DNA from: Akebia trifoliata
Lineage: Eukaryota; Streptophyta; Magnoliopsida; Ranunculales; Lardizabalaceae
NCBI GenBank assembly: GCA_017979445.1
Contig: CM030717.1
Span: 14,742,086 to 14,806,085 of the forward strand
Direction: 5' to 3'
Length of the DNA stretch: 64,000 nt
Below, piece after piece: positions 12,291 through 24,638 of the stretch (the stretch's first letter is position 1; every line of letters begins with the position of its first letter). A program made the position numbers and the translations under genes. The notes below the pieces were generated by a model, which saw only the letters and a list, made by a program, of their open reading frames with translations, was not told the DNA's origin and made no database searches.

Positions 12291-12479
12291 AACTCACTGA
12301 AGAGACAATCATCGATCCCTTGGAGATAAGGATTTAAGATGAGCCAGCTTATTATTTACCAATTAAGATTGAGGATGCAAAAATAGAAGCACCATGGTTC
12401 TTCGACAACAAGGCTTATTTAGAAAATAGAACCTACTCTCCAAAGGCTACAAAAGTTGAAAAGTGAATAATTCAGCGAT

Positions 12480-13634
12480 TAGCAGGACATCTTAAGCAAT
12501 GACACATTCTATTAGCAATTATACCATGAGGTCCTCCTTTGATGTGAATAGAAGTTGAAGCTAAACATCTCATAGAAGTTGTCCACGGAGTGATTTGTGG
12601 TCCTCACATGAATAGGCACATGTTAGCAAGAAAATAATGAGGATGGGCTATTACTGGTCCACAATGGAAAACGACTATTTTTAACACGTCAAGAAATGTT
12701 ATTTATGTCAGATATATGCCAAAAAGGTCAATGCATCACTAAATGAACTCCATAATATGACGTTACCATAGCATTTCTCATTCTGGGGCATAGATGTCAT
12801 TGGTTCGATCAACCCTAAAACGTCGAATGATCATAGATTTATCTTGTTTGTTATTAATTATTTCACTAAGTGGATGGAAGATATGTCTTACACAAATGTT
12901 ACGAAATGACAGGTTATCAAATTCGTGAATCGGAATATCATTTGCAGATATTGCCTACTTAGTGCCATTGTATAAGATAACACTCTCAACATGAAAAACA
13001 AAGACATAAAGAATCTCTTTGAAGATTTTCAGATAAAATACCATAAATTGGTGGCTTATAGACCAAATATGAATTGAGCAGTAGAAACAGCTAATAAAAA
13101 TATCAAACGAATCATTGAGAAGATTGCAGTAACGTACAAAGATTAGCATGAAATGTTATCCTTCGCTTCCATACTAATAGAAGCTTGATCAGAACTTTTA
13201 CTAGGACAATGCCATTGTTACTTGTCTATGGAATGAAGGCAGTCCTTCTAGTTAAGGTAGAAATTCCTTCTCTCAAAATCCTTATGGAAGTAGAATTGAA
13301 AGAAGCTGAATGGATTAGAACACAGTATGATTAGTTGAACCTAATTGAGTAGAAAATACTTGTTATAATATGTCACAGACAACTGTATTAGAAGCAAATT
13401 GCATGAGCTTACAACAAGAAGGTTAGACCAAGATATTTTCAATCGGATGATCTACTTTTGAAGAAGATCTTCCCGATTCAAGAAGATCCAAGAGGCATGT
13501 TCAAACCAAACTAGGAAGGTCCCTTCGTAGTCAAGAATGTGATATTAGGAGGTGCATTAATCTTCACAAAGATGGATAAGAAAGCATTTCCTGAGCCACT
13601 AAATGCTGACACGGTTAAGATATATTACACTTAA
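12480..13634 (+). pseudogene. Integrase relic, end of pol (Tat)
   Basis: An HHCC-like zinc region ('HMNRHMLARK' ... 'CYLCQIYAKKV') is followed by the catalytic core ('HFSFWGIDVIGSINPKT', 'INYFTKWMED'). The second-Asp block reads 'DNTLNMKNKDIKNL' at about 12970 and the E block 'ETANKNIKRIIEKI' at about 13087. The C-terminal module ends at the stop 13632-13634 ('NADTVKIYYT'), where Tat pol normally ends in a KxYY motif. At least six in-frame stops are visible; many are single transitions from Trp or Gln codons. Confidence 0.8.
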
Positions 13635-15261
13635 TATATGATATTTTAAAAGAAGAGATGTCATTTTTCATTTCCCATTTTATCAAAATATCCCTTAATC
13701 AAAACCCTTAGAACCTGATTATTTCTTTGACCACCCAAAACTGCAGCAAGCCAGTGAGTATACTGGGGCAAACCAGAGAATACACCGGGCAATTTGGGAG
13801 CATAACTAAGTATTTTCAATAATAAGAAAAATGAAAGAAAAATACAAAAGCCAAAAAAATCAAAAGAAAAAAAAAATTAGATAAATCTTGGCCCATATGA
13901 GGATAAACTGTGAACAACTAAAAATAAAAATAATAAGAAAAAAAAATCTAAACTAGAATTTTCAATTTGGCCTCAACTCACATCTCAAAGTCCAAGAGAA
14001 AGTCGAGATGATAACATCATCGAGAGTTCTAACAAAATGGTAGTTTAGGAAATAATAAGGGCACCCCATTCTTATCAAATATATTTATCTTATTTTTAAC
14101 CTTTTTATCCTTTCTGTCTGCAACCATAGCTTACACTACAACCCGATAAAATCCTTTCTGATCAGGTAAAGGGTCAAAGGTAAGATCCTAAATCAACTGG
14201 TTGGTGATGACAGAATTCATATAACATTTGGCAGCAACAAAAGAAGTAGTTAAGATCAGTAACGATGCATTGATTTTGTGTCTGCATTTCAGGCCCAAGT
14301 CACAATAGTCGTTGGAAGACACGAGAAGGAAGATCAACTCGGATATTCAAAAATAGACACAATTACCTGATGAGAAACAAGATTGAATCATCAGAAGAGT
14401 AGCTATAAAGTAGAGTCTATATTATGCTAGCTCAACTTGAATTACCTGACCACTAGAGTCGTTCGGAATTCATATATACTCAAGTCATTGTACCCATTTT
14501 ATTTTATAATATTAATAAATGTAGTACAGTCTGAAAGGGTAAAGTGAAAACCTAAAAGGGCACTATGAGTAAAAATATCAGTTGTGGCAAGAATAAAACT
14601 ATCGACACGATGAAAACACCAAAAAGGGTATCGATTGCAAAAAAAAAAAGAGGTAGAAAATCAGACTTGGTGAAAACCTTAAACAAGCACTGATGGTAAC
14701 ATTGATAGGAAAAATAGAAAAACAAAATAATAAAAAATAGAAAAGCCGCCAAGAGCTTCTTTCGGATACCGTCAACCATTCCAATTACACATTTTTGTAT
14801 AAATCCTTCACCTTACCTCCTCAAATTCTAAAAGACAAACCTTGTCGACTTTGGAGATGAGTCTAAAGGATCTAGGAGAAGTTGAGAATGGGTCCACATA
14901 ATCTATTTGACCATTTAACCTCGATGACTACAAAATATTCAAGCTTGACCTACTCATGTCCTAACCTTGCCTAACTCAAATAACTTTGCAAATAAAAAAT
15001 AATTTACTTGTTTTTTTTTTTTCAACTTTATTTTACAAGTTTAAAATTCCAAACAAATCTTAAAACCATCAAAAATCTATATTTTCAACTTATGAGGAAA
15101 AATCTAAAATTTGTATTAAAACAATAGTTTTCAAAATAAAAGGTGGATATATCTGAGGCTAATAATATTAAAAAACTATTTTTCCATTCATTGCATAATT
15201 TTACATCTTTTTGTTTAAGTGTGCAAAAAATAAAGATGCAAAAAATACAGGAAAATCCCTT
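13635..15261 (+). other. 3' untranslated region of the left Tat element
   Basis: No gene. The phrases 'gtatactggggcaaaccaga' (about 13758), 'gtgaaaacctaaaagggcac' (about 14545) and 'atgaaaacaccaaaaagggt' (about 14608) are of the kind found 3' of pol in Tat elements. The rest is A-rich. It ends at the stop codon of the oppositely oriented frame below. Confidence 0.5.
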
Positions 15262-16916
15262 CTAGTCATGAAAAACATAAGAAGCATCTAAGCAAAGTTC
15301 TAAGTCACGGACGTGAGCCACCAAATCAACGATCACTCTATCAACATCGGAAGGGACTCAACTCACCAAATATGATGTCATGTCGTCAATGTAAGTACTG
15401 GAGGTCAATTTTATCTTAAGATCACCAATCTCAGCTTGGTACCTCTCAGCATCGCTACATTACAAAGTCTCGCTATCACTCAAAGTGATACTCAAACGAT
15501 CAATATCAGATTGCAACCTTTGCTCAAATTGTACCTAGATACACTCAATCCGACAATGATATACTCGAAGCTCCTCAATCTGATCATGATAGTCGTAGAT
15601 GTGAGAAACACATAAACCAAGACGAGGACCAAGAACAAGAAAAGGATGACTATCCATCAAATCTCTAAGTCAGGACTGGTATTGAACAAAATCGTGAGAA
15701 ACAAATATAGGAGCACAGAGAATCTCCACATTCTGCCAAAGCCTACAAAGTTGATTTTGTAAACATGTATCTGAAGAATCAAAATCTCCAATCAAGTCAC
15801 TAAAGTCCTCAGGGCAATGAACTCTTTGAATGTGATCATACTGACAAAGGAATCGGAATAAGAAATAGTAAGTAGACCCCGACAAGTTAATCAAGACTAA
15901 GGAAGGACAATTACTAAAAAACAAAGAAGGCTAAGTTGAATGTTGGAAGGAGCCTACCCATCTAATCATGCTCTCATCGATAGACTGAAGATAATCGTAG
16001 CAGTTCTCCTTCCCAACCACTAAAAGTAGATACTCTCTCATCGACATCAAGGGAATTAAATCGGTGTTATAAAATAAAGGACGCTTAAACACTTCGACGG
16101 AAGAGAGATGATCAAAAAGTCAAAGCTACATTAGAGCAGGGAAGTAATCAAATAATAATTCAAAAAAAGTTTAAATAAAAAATCCATAAAAATTTATAAA
16201 TTTACAAAAAAAAAAATCTTTAAAAAAATTAAATATAAAATAAGTATACTTTTGTTTTTACTTGCAAGGGGTGCACACCCCGAGAAAAAACGACGTCTCT
16301 CAATAGCGAAAGCTATCAAAGTTCTGTAGAACTTAGCTAAAATCATCGGAGCTAGTCGACTACTTTTGTGAACTTGAGTGATTATACTTATCAGTGAGGG
16401 ATCTACAAGGTTATCTTCCCTAGAGAATAAGACCTAATTCACAACCATCAAAGATAGGGCATTAAATTGGATATCTGGTTTAACACCCAAAAATGTGTGT
16501 TTAAAGAATAAAGATTTTGATAATCGAATCAAAGTAAAATCCCATCTAGCTTCTCTAGCTTAGGGAGACGAATTCCAAGAAATTAGATTACCTCATTCCT
16601 ATAACTAGGTAGTAAGAAAGGAAAGACTACCTTATTAGATAAATATAACCTAGGGATCCTCTCGAATTCCTCGATAGTTGTTATAAGCTTTAATCAAATC
16701 CCACTTCACCTCCATCTCATACAAAAATAAAACAAACCTTAATTTGTTCTTACCAATCTATTTTGTCCTTTCATCCATAGATATAGATTGAATCCACTGA
16801 GTTGCATGATTCTCCTTGATAAAATACCAATTCAGGTTGAGAAAAGTAGGACCCGGGGCATTGGATCTTTCCCTGATTTCATTATCACTTGTTCTAGAAT
16901 ACTTGGTAGGCTCCAT
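15262..16916 (-). pseudogene. Antisense ORF relic, DUF7745/plant-mobile-domain-like with coiled coil
   Basis: Reading the minus strand from ATG at 16916-16914 (MEPTKYSRTSDNEIRERSN) gives a coherent protein of roughly 450-500 codons, ending at the stop 15264-15262. Its blocks include 'RFVLFLYEMEVKWDLI', 'SRLAPMILAKFYRTLIAF' with 'RRRFFSGCAPL', and after a probable intron (about 16110-16260) 'SLVLINLSGSTYYFLFRF' and 'LCQYDHIQRVHCPEDF'. The order and spacing (wet helix, MILA-FYR-L, GC-PLL, then an x-GS-YY-x-R-LxQ-xxxQ block) resemble the DUF7745/plant mobile domain family. The last about 130 codons ('QIEELRVYHCRIEC', 'EQRLQSDIDRLSITLSDSE') look like coiled coil. Five in-frame stops lie between about 15950 and 15300, so it is dead. 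Family assignment is from pattern memory and needs a profile search. It lies between pol and the 3' end, in reverse, as known for antisense ORFs of Tat elements. Confidence 0.55.
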
Positions 16917-17014
16917 CTTCGACCTAAAGCAAGAGAGTCACAAGTTTTTTAGTAAAATCACGATCTTTACGAACAAATGATCAATATTCAAGTTTTAAAA
17001 TCGTAAAAAGTTCA

Positions 17015-17245
17015 GGTCCGTACCTTACCTACTGACTAGGGCAAATTTTTCCTAGTCAAGGGTGACCCATGGCCAGGAAAACATTTGCCCGATTTTTAGA
17101 TAAACCAAGGCCAACACAAAATTTTGGCCTGGCCAAGGGTGACTTACGACCAGAAATTATTTTTTGAGCTGGCCAAGGGTGACCCATGACTAGTACAAAA
17201 TTTTGAACTGGCCAAGGTTTACCCACGACCAGAACAAAACCTCAT
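17015..17245 (+). repeat. Degenerate 'ggccaaggttgaccc' array, copy 3
   Basis: About five units with 'ggccaagggtgacccatg' and 'gaccagaaatta' phrases, spaced 35-55 bases. It is in the same orientation as the arrays at 740-930 and 3605-3840. CCTGGCCA faces TGGCCAGG and GGGT faces ACCC within a unit, so each can fold. It sits directly upstream of the antisense frame's ATG. Confidence 0.65.
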
Positions 17246-17499
17246 TAAAATTTTTTTTGTTATTTTTCAATGAAATTGCTTATAAAAATCCCCAAGGAGT
17301 TCTCTATTAGCATTTCGAACCTAACCAGTCAATTTTGTAGAAAATAAACATTCATTGGAGCATACATCTAAAAAGCAAGACATATGAAAATTGACGAATT
17401 CAGGTAAAAAGGAATAAAAATTTTACAAACACACATAAGTTATAAGGTACGTAATATTTTTTTATAACAAAATAACTAATAAAAAATACTCATGAATGG

Positions 17500-18660
17500 C
17501 AAAAGAAGCCTTTGGTACCACTACGGAATTTCTTAGCACATAATCGTTCTAATTGAGTCATAGTTAATGCTACCTTAGTCTTTGGTTTTGATTATGTCTC
17601 TCCCTCAACCTTCGACCTAGCCTCTAATTCTAGCTTAGCTAGATACTCAGACTCACACTCCTCAAAAACGTAATTGGTTTGGGGCTCAGTAGGCCCTGTA
17701 AACCAATAGTCTATGAACCTAGCATGGCTAATTCTCGATGCTTCCCAAGTAGCTTTGTTTCTAGTCTAATAGTACCCTTGAAGACCAAAGTTACTTGTCT
17801 GATGTAACTTAGTGGGTAGATCTAGGTAATAAGGCGTCTAGTAAATGCTAGTCAAAGTGTAAAGAATACTACTCCCGGAAGCTCCTTGATGAGACCAAAA
17901 CAAAAAATATATATGTACATGTTAATAAGCATAATCATTTTGTTTTATTCGGTTGAATAAATACTTACTAACTAAAATATTTTTTCTACTAACCCATAAT
18001 GACTTAGGTGGCATCTGATAGGAAAAATTATCACCTTTTCGTGCTTGTTGAAAAATCGACAAAAAATAATAGAAGGATTGAATTAGAGTTTTCAAAATGA
18101 GGAAAAGATTTACAAGTGCTTACCAGCTCACACTAGAGGTTCTCAATATAAGAAGGCTGTCAAACCATCTCAAAATTCCCCATCTCCTCTCGTTCAAAGT
18201 GCTTAGCCAACTCAGTACTCTAAGTGCAAAAAGAATGAAAAATGAGAAGTGAGAAAACGATAATGACAACGTGGCTAACATAAACATCCCCGAATTCTTG
18301 AACCCCTTCGACTACCTCAATTGGAGGAAGTAGACACCCAATGGATACCTCTTGGAACCAGTTGTCATAGTTCCTAAGAAGAGTCAATCGCTCCCCAAAA
18401 ATATTATTTGAATTGGAAATCATACCATCCTCGATGGCTCCAAAACTCAAGATATGTGGAAGATTATGAGGGATGTGAGCTTCGCCATAACACTAAAATG
18501 AAAGTCGCTTACCCAGATAAAGCACATAGGAAAACTCGCTAATGTAGCATGGGAAGACTATCATTTAAAACTTGAGAAGGTGAGTTGCAGCAAAGTCTAA
18601 ATGAATAGAAACAAAATGTGGTAACTCAAGCACTCAAGAATTGATGATTTGAAAAAAGAA
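17500..18660 (-). pseudogene. Unrecognised multi-exon relic, minus strand
   Basis: Several coherent minus-strand stretches are joined by intron-like sequences. About 18660-18290 encodes 'GMISNSNNIFGERLTLLRNY' and 'NWFQEVSIGCLLPPIEVVEG'. About 18215-18125 encodes 'STELAKHFEREEMGNFEMV' and ends at a 'gtaagc' donor. About 18035-17970 encodes 'MPPKSLWVSRKNILVSK'. About 17890-17500 encodes 'GASGSSILYTLTSI', 'PTKLHQTSNFGLQGYY' and 'WEASRISHARFIDYWFTGPT', ending in '...KGFFCHS' and a stop at about 17500. Stops within the stretches show decay. I do not recognise the family. It could be upstream exons of the antisense gene at 15262-16916 or part of a separate minus-strand element entered from the LTR at 18822. 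Confidence 0.45.
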
Positions 18661-18821
18661 ATGAGTAACTAAGGAAAATGAGAAAACATGGATGAGAGTG
18701 AGGAAAAATAGAAAAATGGGACAATACTTACATTTCAACAAAAGTTTCAATCTAAATGAGCCCAAGAAGACAAACCCCTACTTTTTTGTGTCCTTTTAGG
18801 ACGGATAGCCAATTTCTGACC

Positions 18822-20560
18822 TGTAGACATGAGAAATTCATCTTGGAACCTCAATGCTACATTGTTTGGAATCATCACCATGCTTTTTTGAAAATGGGTG
18901 TGAATGGGCACCCGAAATGATTTTGAAATGATTTTTGCATTATAATGACTCTTATTTATTGGAAAAGGCGTAGTCTACCTAGGATCTAGGAAAGGAGGTC
19001 CAATTAGAGGATGGGAAAGGTGTTAGGCACCCTATCCTCTCCATCAAAGGTGGTTACCTTGTTTGGCTATTCATTTTTGAAAAAAACTTAAGAACATGAA
19101 TAAAAATGCATGAGAATACATGCTAAAAATGGTGTGTGCATTGAGTGAAATGTTCCTTTAAAAAAGGGATTTGATTTCAATGTAACATTAGGGGCATCTT
19201 ATGGAAAAGGATGACTCGTATAGTCACATTATTTTTTATAGATATGAATGTTGATTTGAGTTTTTAAAGAGACTCCATGATGGAGTTCCCTTGAGACCAC
19301 AACCTTGATACATGTATACATGGCTAAAAACTTAGTGTTTCATCTCATCAAGAAAGTGACACATTTCTTCATCATTGACATGTATAAGTGAGTAAATGTA
19401 TTGTGTACAACATAATACATGAGATTAAGGAAAAGAGGGCTTTAAACCCTATCCTTTCGATCGAACCTTAGTCTAACCTACCAAAGATGAAAGAGGATGT
19501 GTATTACATCCTTAGGGATTTCTAAAAAGAAAAGAAAGTAGAGGGATAGAAGAAAAAAATGCAAGCTTTAAAAATAAACTACATCCCATCTTATCCCTTG
19601 ATAAACTTGAATGAACTTGATTTTTGATAAGTGAACTTGTGAGTTGAGTAATATAATTAAGGGTCGAGTGAGTTAAAGGTTAGAAGATAAGCGGATGAGT
19701 AGGAATTTTAGTAGAGTTTTAGGTTGAGAGATGGGGCTTGAGAGCATGAATTGTTAATAGAAAATGAGGGTATTATATGATTTTCGAAGGACTTTTTAGG
19801 ATAAAGTGGTTCAAAACTAAAAATAAAGAGAACGACCATGAGGTTTAAGCTATTTCTTTTAGATTTTTCATTTATATGAGGGTAAAGACGACATTTTTAA
19901 AGAAACCCAAAAAACATTCTTTGATCTTTGATTTTTTGGTAAATAGAGGTGAGAAAATAAAAAAATACTTTTGAAATAGTGAATAAGAGAGTGACATGTG
20001 TAAAGGTGAAGTGATGGATGAAAAGTAGACCTTGGTTCATTTGTAAATAACTCATAAAGTAAGGGTGGATGTATATTTTTGAAATGGACTAATAGGAAAG
20101 CTTTATGAATATACTTGAAGATTCTCACCTTTTGAGGGTATGATTGGAAGTTCTCTCAACTTTATAGATTATTAAAAAAGACTAAATAATCTTTTTGGTT
20201 TGACAATCCTTTTTGGAAAGGGTATTCTTGAATTTTCATAAGGGGGAGTTGACTCTCCAATTAGATAAAATATTGGGTATAGAGGGCTTATGGAAGGTCA
20301 ACATATGTCACATTTTGAAAGGATGTGAGAGAATGGGCTTGGTGTTGGGCTTAGAATGGACTTGGGTTACAGACCTTAGGATTTGATAATGGACTTGGTT
20401 TTGGATTTAAAGAATGGACTTGATTTTAGTTTAGGAAATGGGTTTGGTTTTAGGTTAAGAGATGGACTTGGGTTTAGGGTCTAGTATGGATTAGGAAATG
20501 GACTTGGTTATATTTTCACCCTCCCCCCACCTCCCCCAATTTTTTTTTTTTTTTTTAGTA
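18822..20560 (-). mobile_element. Tat-type LTR, minus orientation
   Basis: On the minus strand the LTR ends in '...tttctcatgtctaca' (plus-strand 'tgtagacatgagaaa' at 18822). Preceding that end are 'gggtgcccattcacaccc' (about 18905) and 'agggtgcctaacaccttt' (about 19030), matching the 3' parts of the LTRs at 585 and 54929. Toward its start, repeated 'aagtccatt...aagccca' phrases (20330-20520) recall the start of the solo LTR at 54929. The right boundary is not defined; I place it near the poly-T at 20538-20560. Confidence 0.5.
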
Positions 20561-22646
20561 TTTCTTTGAAATAAAATCTCACATTTTAGACAATATCTTA
20601 TAAATATTATAACTTCATTTTTGAGAGTTTGTTTTTCATTTTGAAGAAATTTCAAAATTAATGTTTTTAATACTTAATCAAAATTTTACAACTTTATTCA
20701 ACTTTAACTATTTATTGTTTTATCATATTTTTTGAGATTTTCTACTCCATCAAGTCTATCATGTGGAGTTGATTGTTGTCTTAGAATTAGAATTATTTCT
20801 TAGAAAAGATATTTTGATAAATATTTAGAACGATAGATTTTTATTAGTGGATTGATGAATAGATAGTGAGAACTTATGCTCTCTACTGATTGATGGGATA
20901 GCGATTCTAACTTTTGATAGATTGATGAATGAATATCTCGCATTCCCAAGATCACATGAAATATGATTGATGGATGGATGAATTTATAGATAGATGTAAT
21001 TTGAGGGCACTATCATACCTTATTTGTATTTTCGATAGAAAGAAACTATAAATATGTAAACAATATAAAATTATTTTTGTTTATTAAAAAATAGTCATAG
21101 AAAACTTATAAAGAGTGATGCATTACTATATTTTCAAAAATGGTGGATCAATCTAAGATAACAATTGATGTTCTATTTTCTTTTGTAGTATGAGAAATCT
21201 TAGAGAGTAGTATATCTTGTGAGATCTGAAAATTTCTTTTTTTTCTTTCCTGGGGAACACTTATGTGTAAATGTGGTACTTGTATAATATTGAGATAATT
21301 GAGGTTCACATTGCATTGTCTAATAGATTTAGATGCGATGAATCTTTCATGGGTTAGTAAGTGATAATAAGAGTCTGTAGTCATCAAATGATTGACTGTT
21401 CGTCGCAGATTATTACATTAAGTAAAAGATAACAAATTATTAAAATAATATATTAAAAGAGAAAATAGAAATAAGAGATAAGAGAAAGGAGAAAAGTCTT
21501 TTTTATTAATCTTGATATGATAGTGGTAGTTCCTCTTTTGATTGCAATGCTTGAATAAGAAAGAAACTAAAAATTAAAACTAAGAAGAGATGGAAAAAAG
21601 AGATAGATCTTCTAGATCTAGCTTGGTCTATATTTATAGAACTAGATTAGGGTTTATCTTTAACTGAGAATCTTAGTAATATCCAAAAGTAAACCCTAAT
21701 TAGTCTTGTGTCCCTTTTATGTAAATAATACATAAACACGAGATTCGTATACAATTTACCACCCAAGCCGCACCGTCGTGCTCTTTTACTTTGCCATGGT
21801 CTTAGTGGGGTAGATGACCTTGAGTTTTGGGCTCTATAATGCAATAGTTTTTCTTTATTCTAGAATCATCATTTTATTTGTCGTGTTTTGGACCTATCAT
21901 AAATAGATAACCAAAATTACGTAAAAAATCACAATTAATTCAAAAACAATTATAAACATGGACTATGAATGTATTATGTCTAATTAAGGGATTTAACTTA
22001 TATTTATCTTCAAAGTTATTTGTAAACCAGGCCTTAGAAATGACTTTCTAGGTCCTGAACACACAATCATACCTAGATTTTGCTTTGGAAGCATGATGGG
22101 GTGATTACATTTTTAAATGATATGACTAATAGACTATTGCTTACTATATATATTTTATTGCTTTTATTTTAATTAGTCTTTACTTGATTGGTATATTATA
22201 TCAAAACCTGCATGATTTAAATCTCAATATGATTATATGTTGCATACTATAACTAGATGTTAGAATGGAAAAGTTCTTATTGGGTAACTCTCGTTACCCA
22301 CCCTACCATTCACCATTTCATATTTTCCAACTATCAAGGAGCTACTTATTAAAGAGGAGATATATGAGGAGGTACACGAGGCTAAGTAGGCTGATGAGCA
22401 GTTTAAGGTATTTATGTCTTCTATTTTGAGAGGCTTGTGTCAAGGCACATGCCATTTTATGTAGTACTATTTTCTAGCTTCGTATTATGTAATTCTTTTT
22501 AGATCTATATTGTTGAGATCCGTTGTAAATCTTGGATATATGTTATTAGCTTACGCATTCTTATAGTTAGTTGATATTTATTTATTTTCATTGCATTATA
22601 ACTCTAGAACTTGAGCTATAGTATATTCTTCAACTTTTAAACTGGG
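20561..22646. other. TE-derived intergenic sequence
   Basis: No gene. A minus-strand TATA-like motif (plus 'tatttata', 21631-21638) next to 'agattagggtttatc' and 'aaaccctaat' suggests a decayed LTR of unknown family around 21.48-21.87 kb, but I could not find its ends. Confidence 0.3.
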
Positions 22647-22744
22647 GTTAAAAGTTTTAGAATTGGTTGATTTTTTGTGAGGATGGTCTCCTCGCCATAG
22701 ATATCATCCTCACAAAACATCACCCCATTATGAAACTTTTAGCC
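22647..22744. mobile_element. 98-bp foldback MITE
   Basis: The left arm 'ggttaaaagttttag...' continues to 'ttttgtgaggatg'. It is the imperfect reverse complement of the right arm 'catcctcacaaaa...cttttagcc', about 37 bases each with a 13-bp perfect inner stem (22673-22685 with 22705-22717). No coding capacity. A target duplication was not resolved. Confidence 0.55.
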
Positions 22745-24638
22745 TATATAAGACAAAACTCTTTGTCTACGATTGTGATTAGGACTTTGGTCGCTGAACC
22801 CAACCCGTATTAAAATTTTCAATTTTATTTTTCAAAAGTTGTCAGCATTAGCAAGAAATGATAAAAAAAATTTAATTTTTTTTTAACTTATAATGGCAAA
22901 AAATTTAATATATTTAAAAAAAAACTAGGATGAGTTAGTAACTCGGTTTATTTCCTAATTGTTGGGTTTTTTTCCTATTCGATTCTAGGTTCGGTTAAGT
23001 TTTCAGACACCTAAACTGAAACCAAACCTATAAGAATTGGTTTGATCTCGGTTTGGGTAAGTTACCGATTTTCGGGTAAAAAAATCTGATTCGGTCTGGT
23101 CCGATTTTCTAGTTACGAATTTTTTGTACACCCTTAGGATGACATGCACCCCTTGACCTTGTTCTTCTCTTATTGACTAATTTAAAATGACCTAACTACC
23201 CTTGTCGCCAATCTCTAAACAAAAATCCTATGATTTTTCTTCCCAAACCAAGCATCTTCAACTTCTGGGTTAAAATCTTTTATAATCATCGTCAACCTTA
23301 AAATTTTACCTGCTTCAACATGCAAACTTAAAGAACTTGATTATTTCAATCAAAATATTTCCATCGAAACCTTCTATTTTAATACCAAATCTTGATTAAA
23401 ATATTTTAATTAGTTTGGTTGAAACTAACTATTTATCAAACCTATAACCTAAAGATTGCAATTATACATATAATTGGATGGAATGATTTTAGTTGGATGT
23501 AATACTAAGGTGTTGATGGGCACGAGTTGGCTCAAAAGGTTTTTAAGCATTGCATATATGGACTTGGGTTTGAGTTGAATATATGGGCCCATAAGACTGG
23601 GCTGGGGCTCATTCCAATGGACCGAAATAGGACTTAGTTTTTAAATCTAAAGTCTAGGATTTATGTACCGAGTCATCTGAGTTATCTCATGCCCGATAAA
23701 TCTTTTAAATTTATTTATTATTATTTACTTAATTATGATAATTATTATTATAAGGTGGCTTATTATATGTCAGCCACAGAGTTTTTATTTTATGTAGATA
23801 ACAAATATTAATTAACTCAATAAAAAATGAATTATTTTATATCGAAAACTCATAACAAAGTTGATCGGCCAAAATTTGAAAACATGTGGGCCGAGAATTT
23901 ACTATCTATAGAGTCCACACTAGAATAAAGACTTATGTACTTGACTCATCAATTCAAATTACTGTTGGCAGTTTGCATTTTTTTCTCTCTAGAATGAACC
24001 CGATTCATCATATGGGTTGGAAGAGATAATCAGTTTCTCAGTTTGTTAATTTGGTTCAATTTCACCCAAATGTTCCAATGAATTTTTGGGACACAATGAA
24101 AAAATACAACAAAAGCTAATAATCGGATTTTTTGTGTACCTAGTTCATTGAATTTTACGAACTCATAACAAACCATGCCATAAACTGCTTTACTTTGTGC
24201 CAATTCATTCTTTTTCTTTTTTGAAATGTTGTCGGGGTTAGACAGACCCAAACCAGCTACAACCTCAGGTATAGCTTATCACTACCATCCTTATCAAGAA
24301 TAGAACAAATCAGGGGAAAGAGAGTTACAATTAAGGGCTTGGCACCCAACATTCACATGATTTGGTATAGGAGGAGCAAATTTGTTACCTTAGATCCAAA
24401 CCAATTATCGTGCCAAAGAGATATTAGTAAAATTGACATATTTGCAAGGGCAAAAGACAACTCACACATCAATTGAATGTTCCCTACATATGTAATCCAT
24501 AAATCGAGATTTACCACTTTCTAATCATTAATTTCAAAATCATGAAAAAGATTTGTTTCTCAAAATAAATTAGTCAAAATAATTTAGTAAGATATTCCAC
24601 CCAAGTAAATAGTCCATCCAAAATCCTTGGGATAAGGT
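22745..24638. other. Intergenic, probable decayed hAT sequence
   Basis: The stretch 22975-23140 contains alternating 'ggttcggttaag', 'ggtttgatctcggtttgg' and 'gattcggtctggtccg' phrases and ends 'tgtacaccctta', typical of degenerate non-autonomous hAT elements. Its left end was not found. The rest is AT-rich with no supported gene. Confidence 0.3.

Noticed and set aside
16485..16500. 'ggtttaacacccaaaaatg' as a 3' LTR start
   Set aside because: It lies inside the coherent minus-strand reading frame and is not followed by the LTR array or other LTR blocks.
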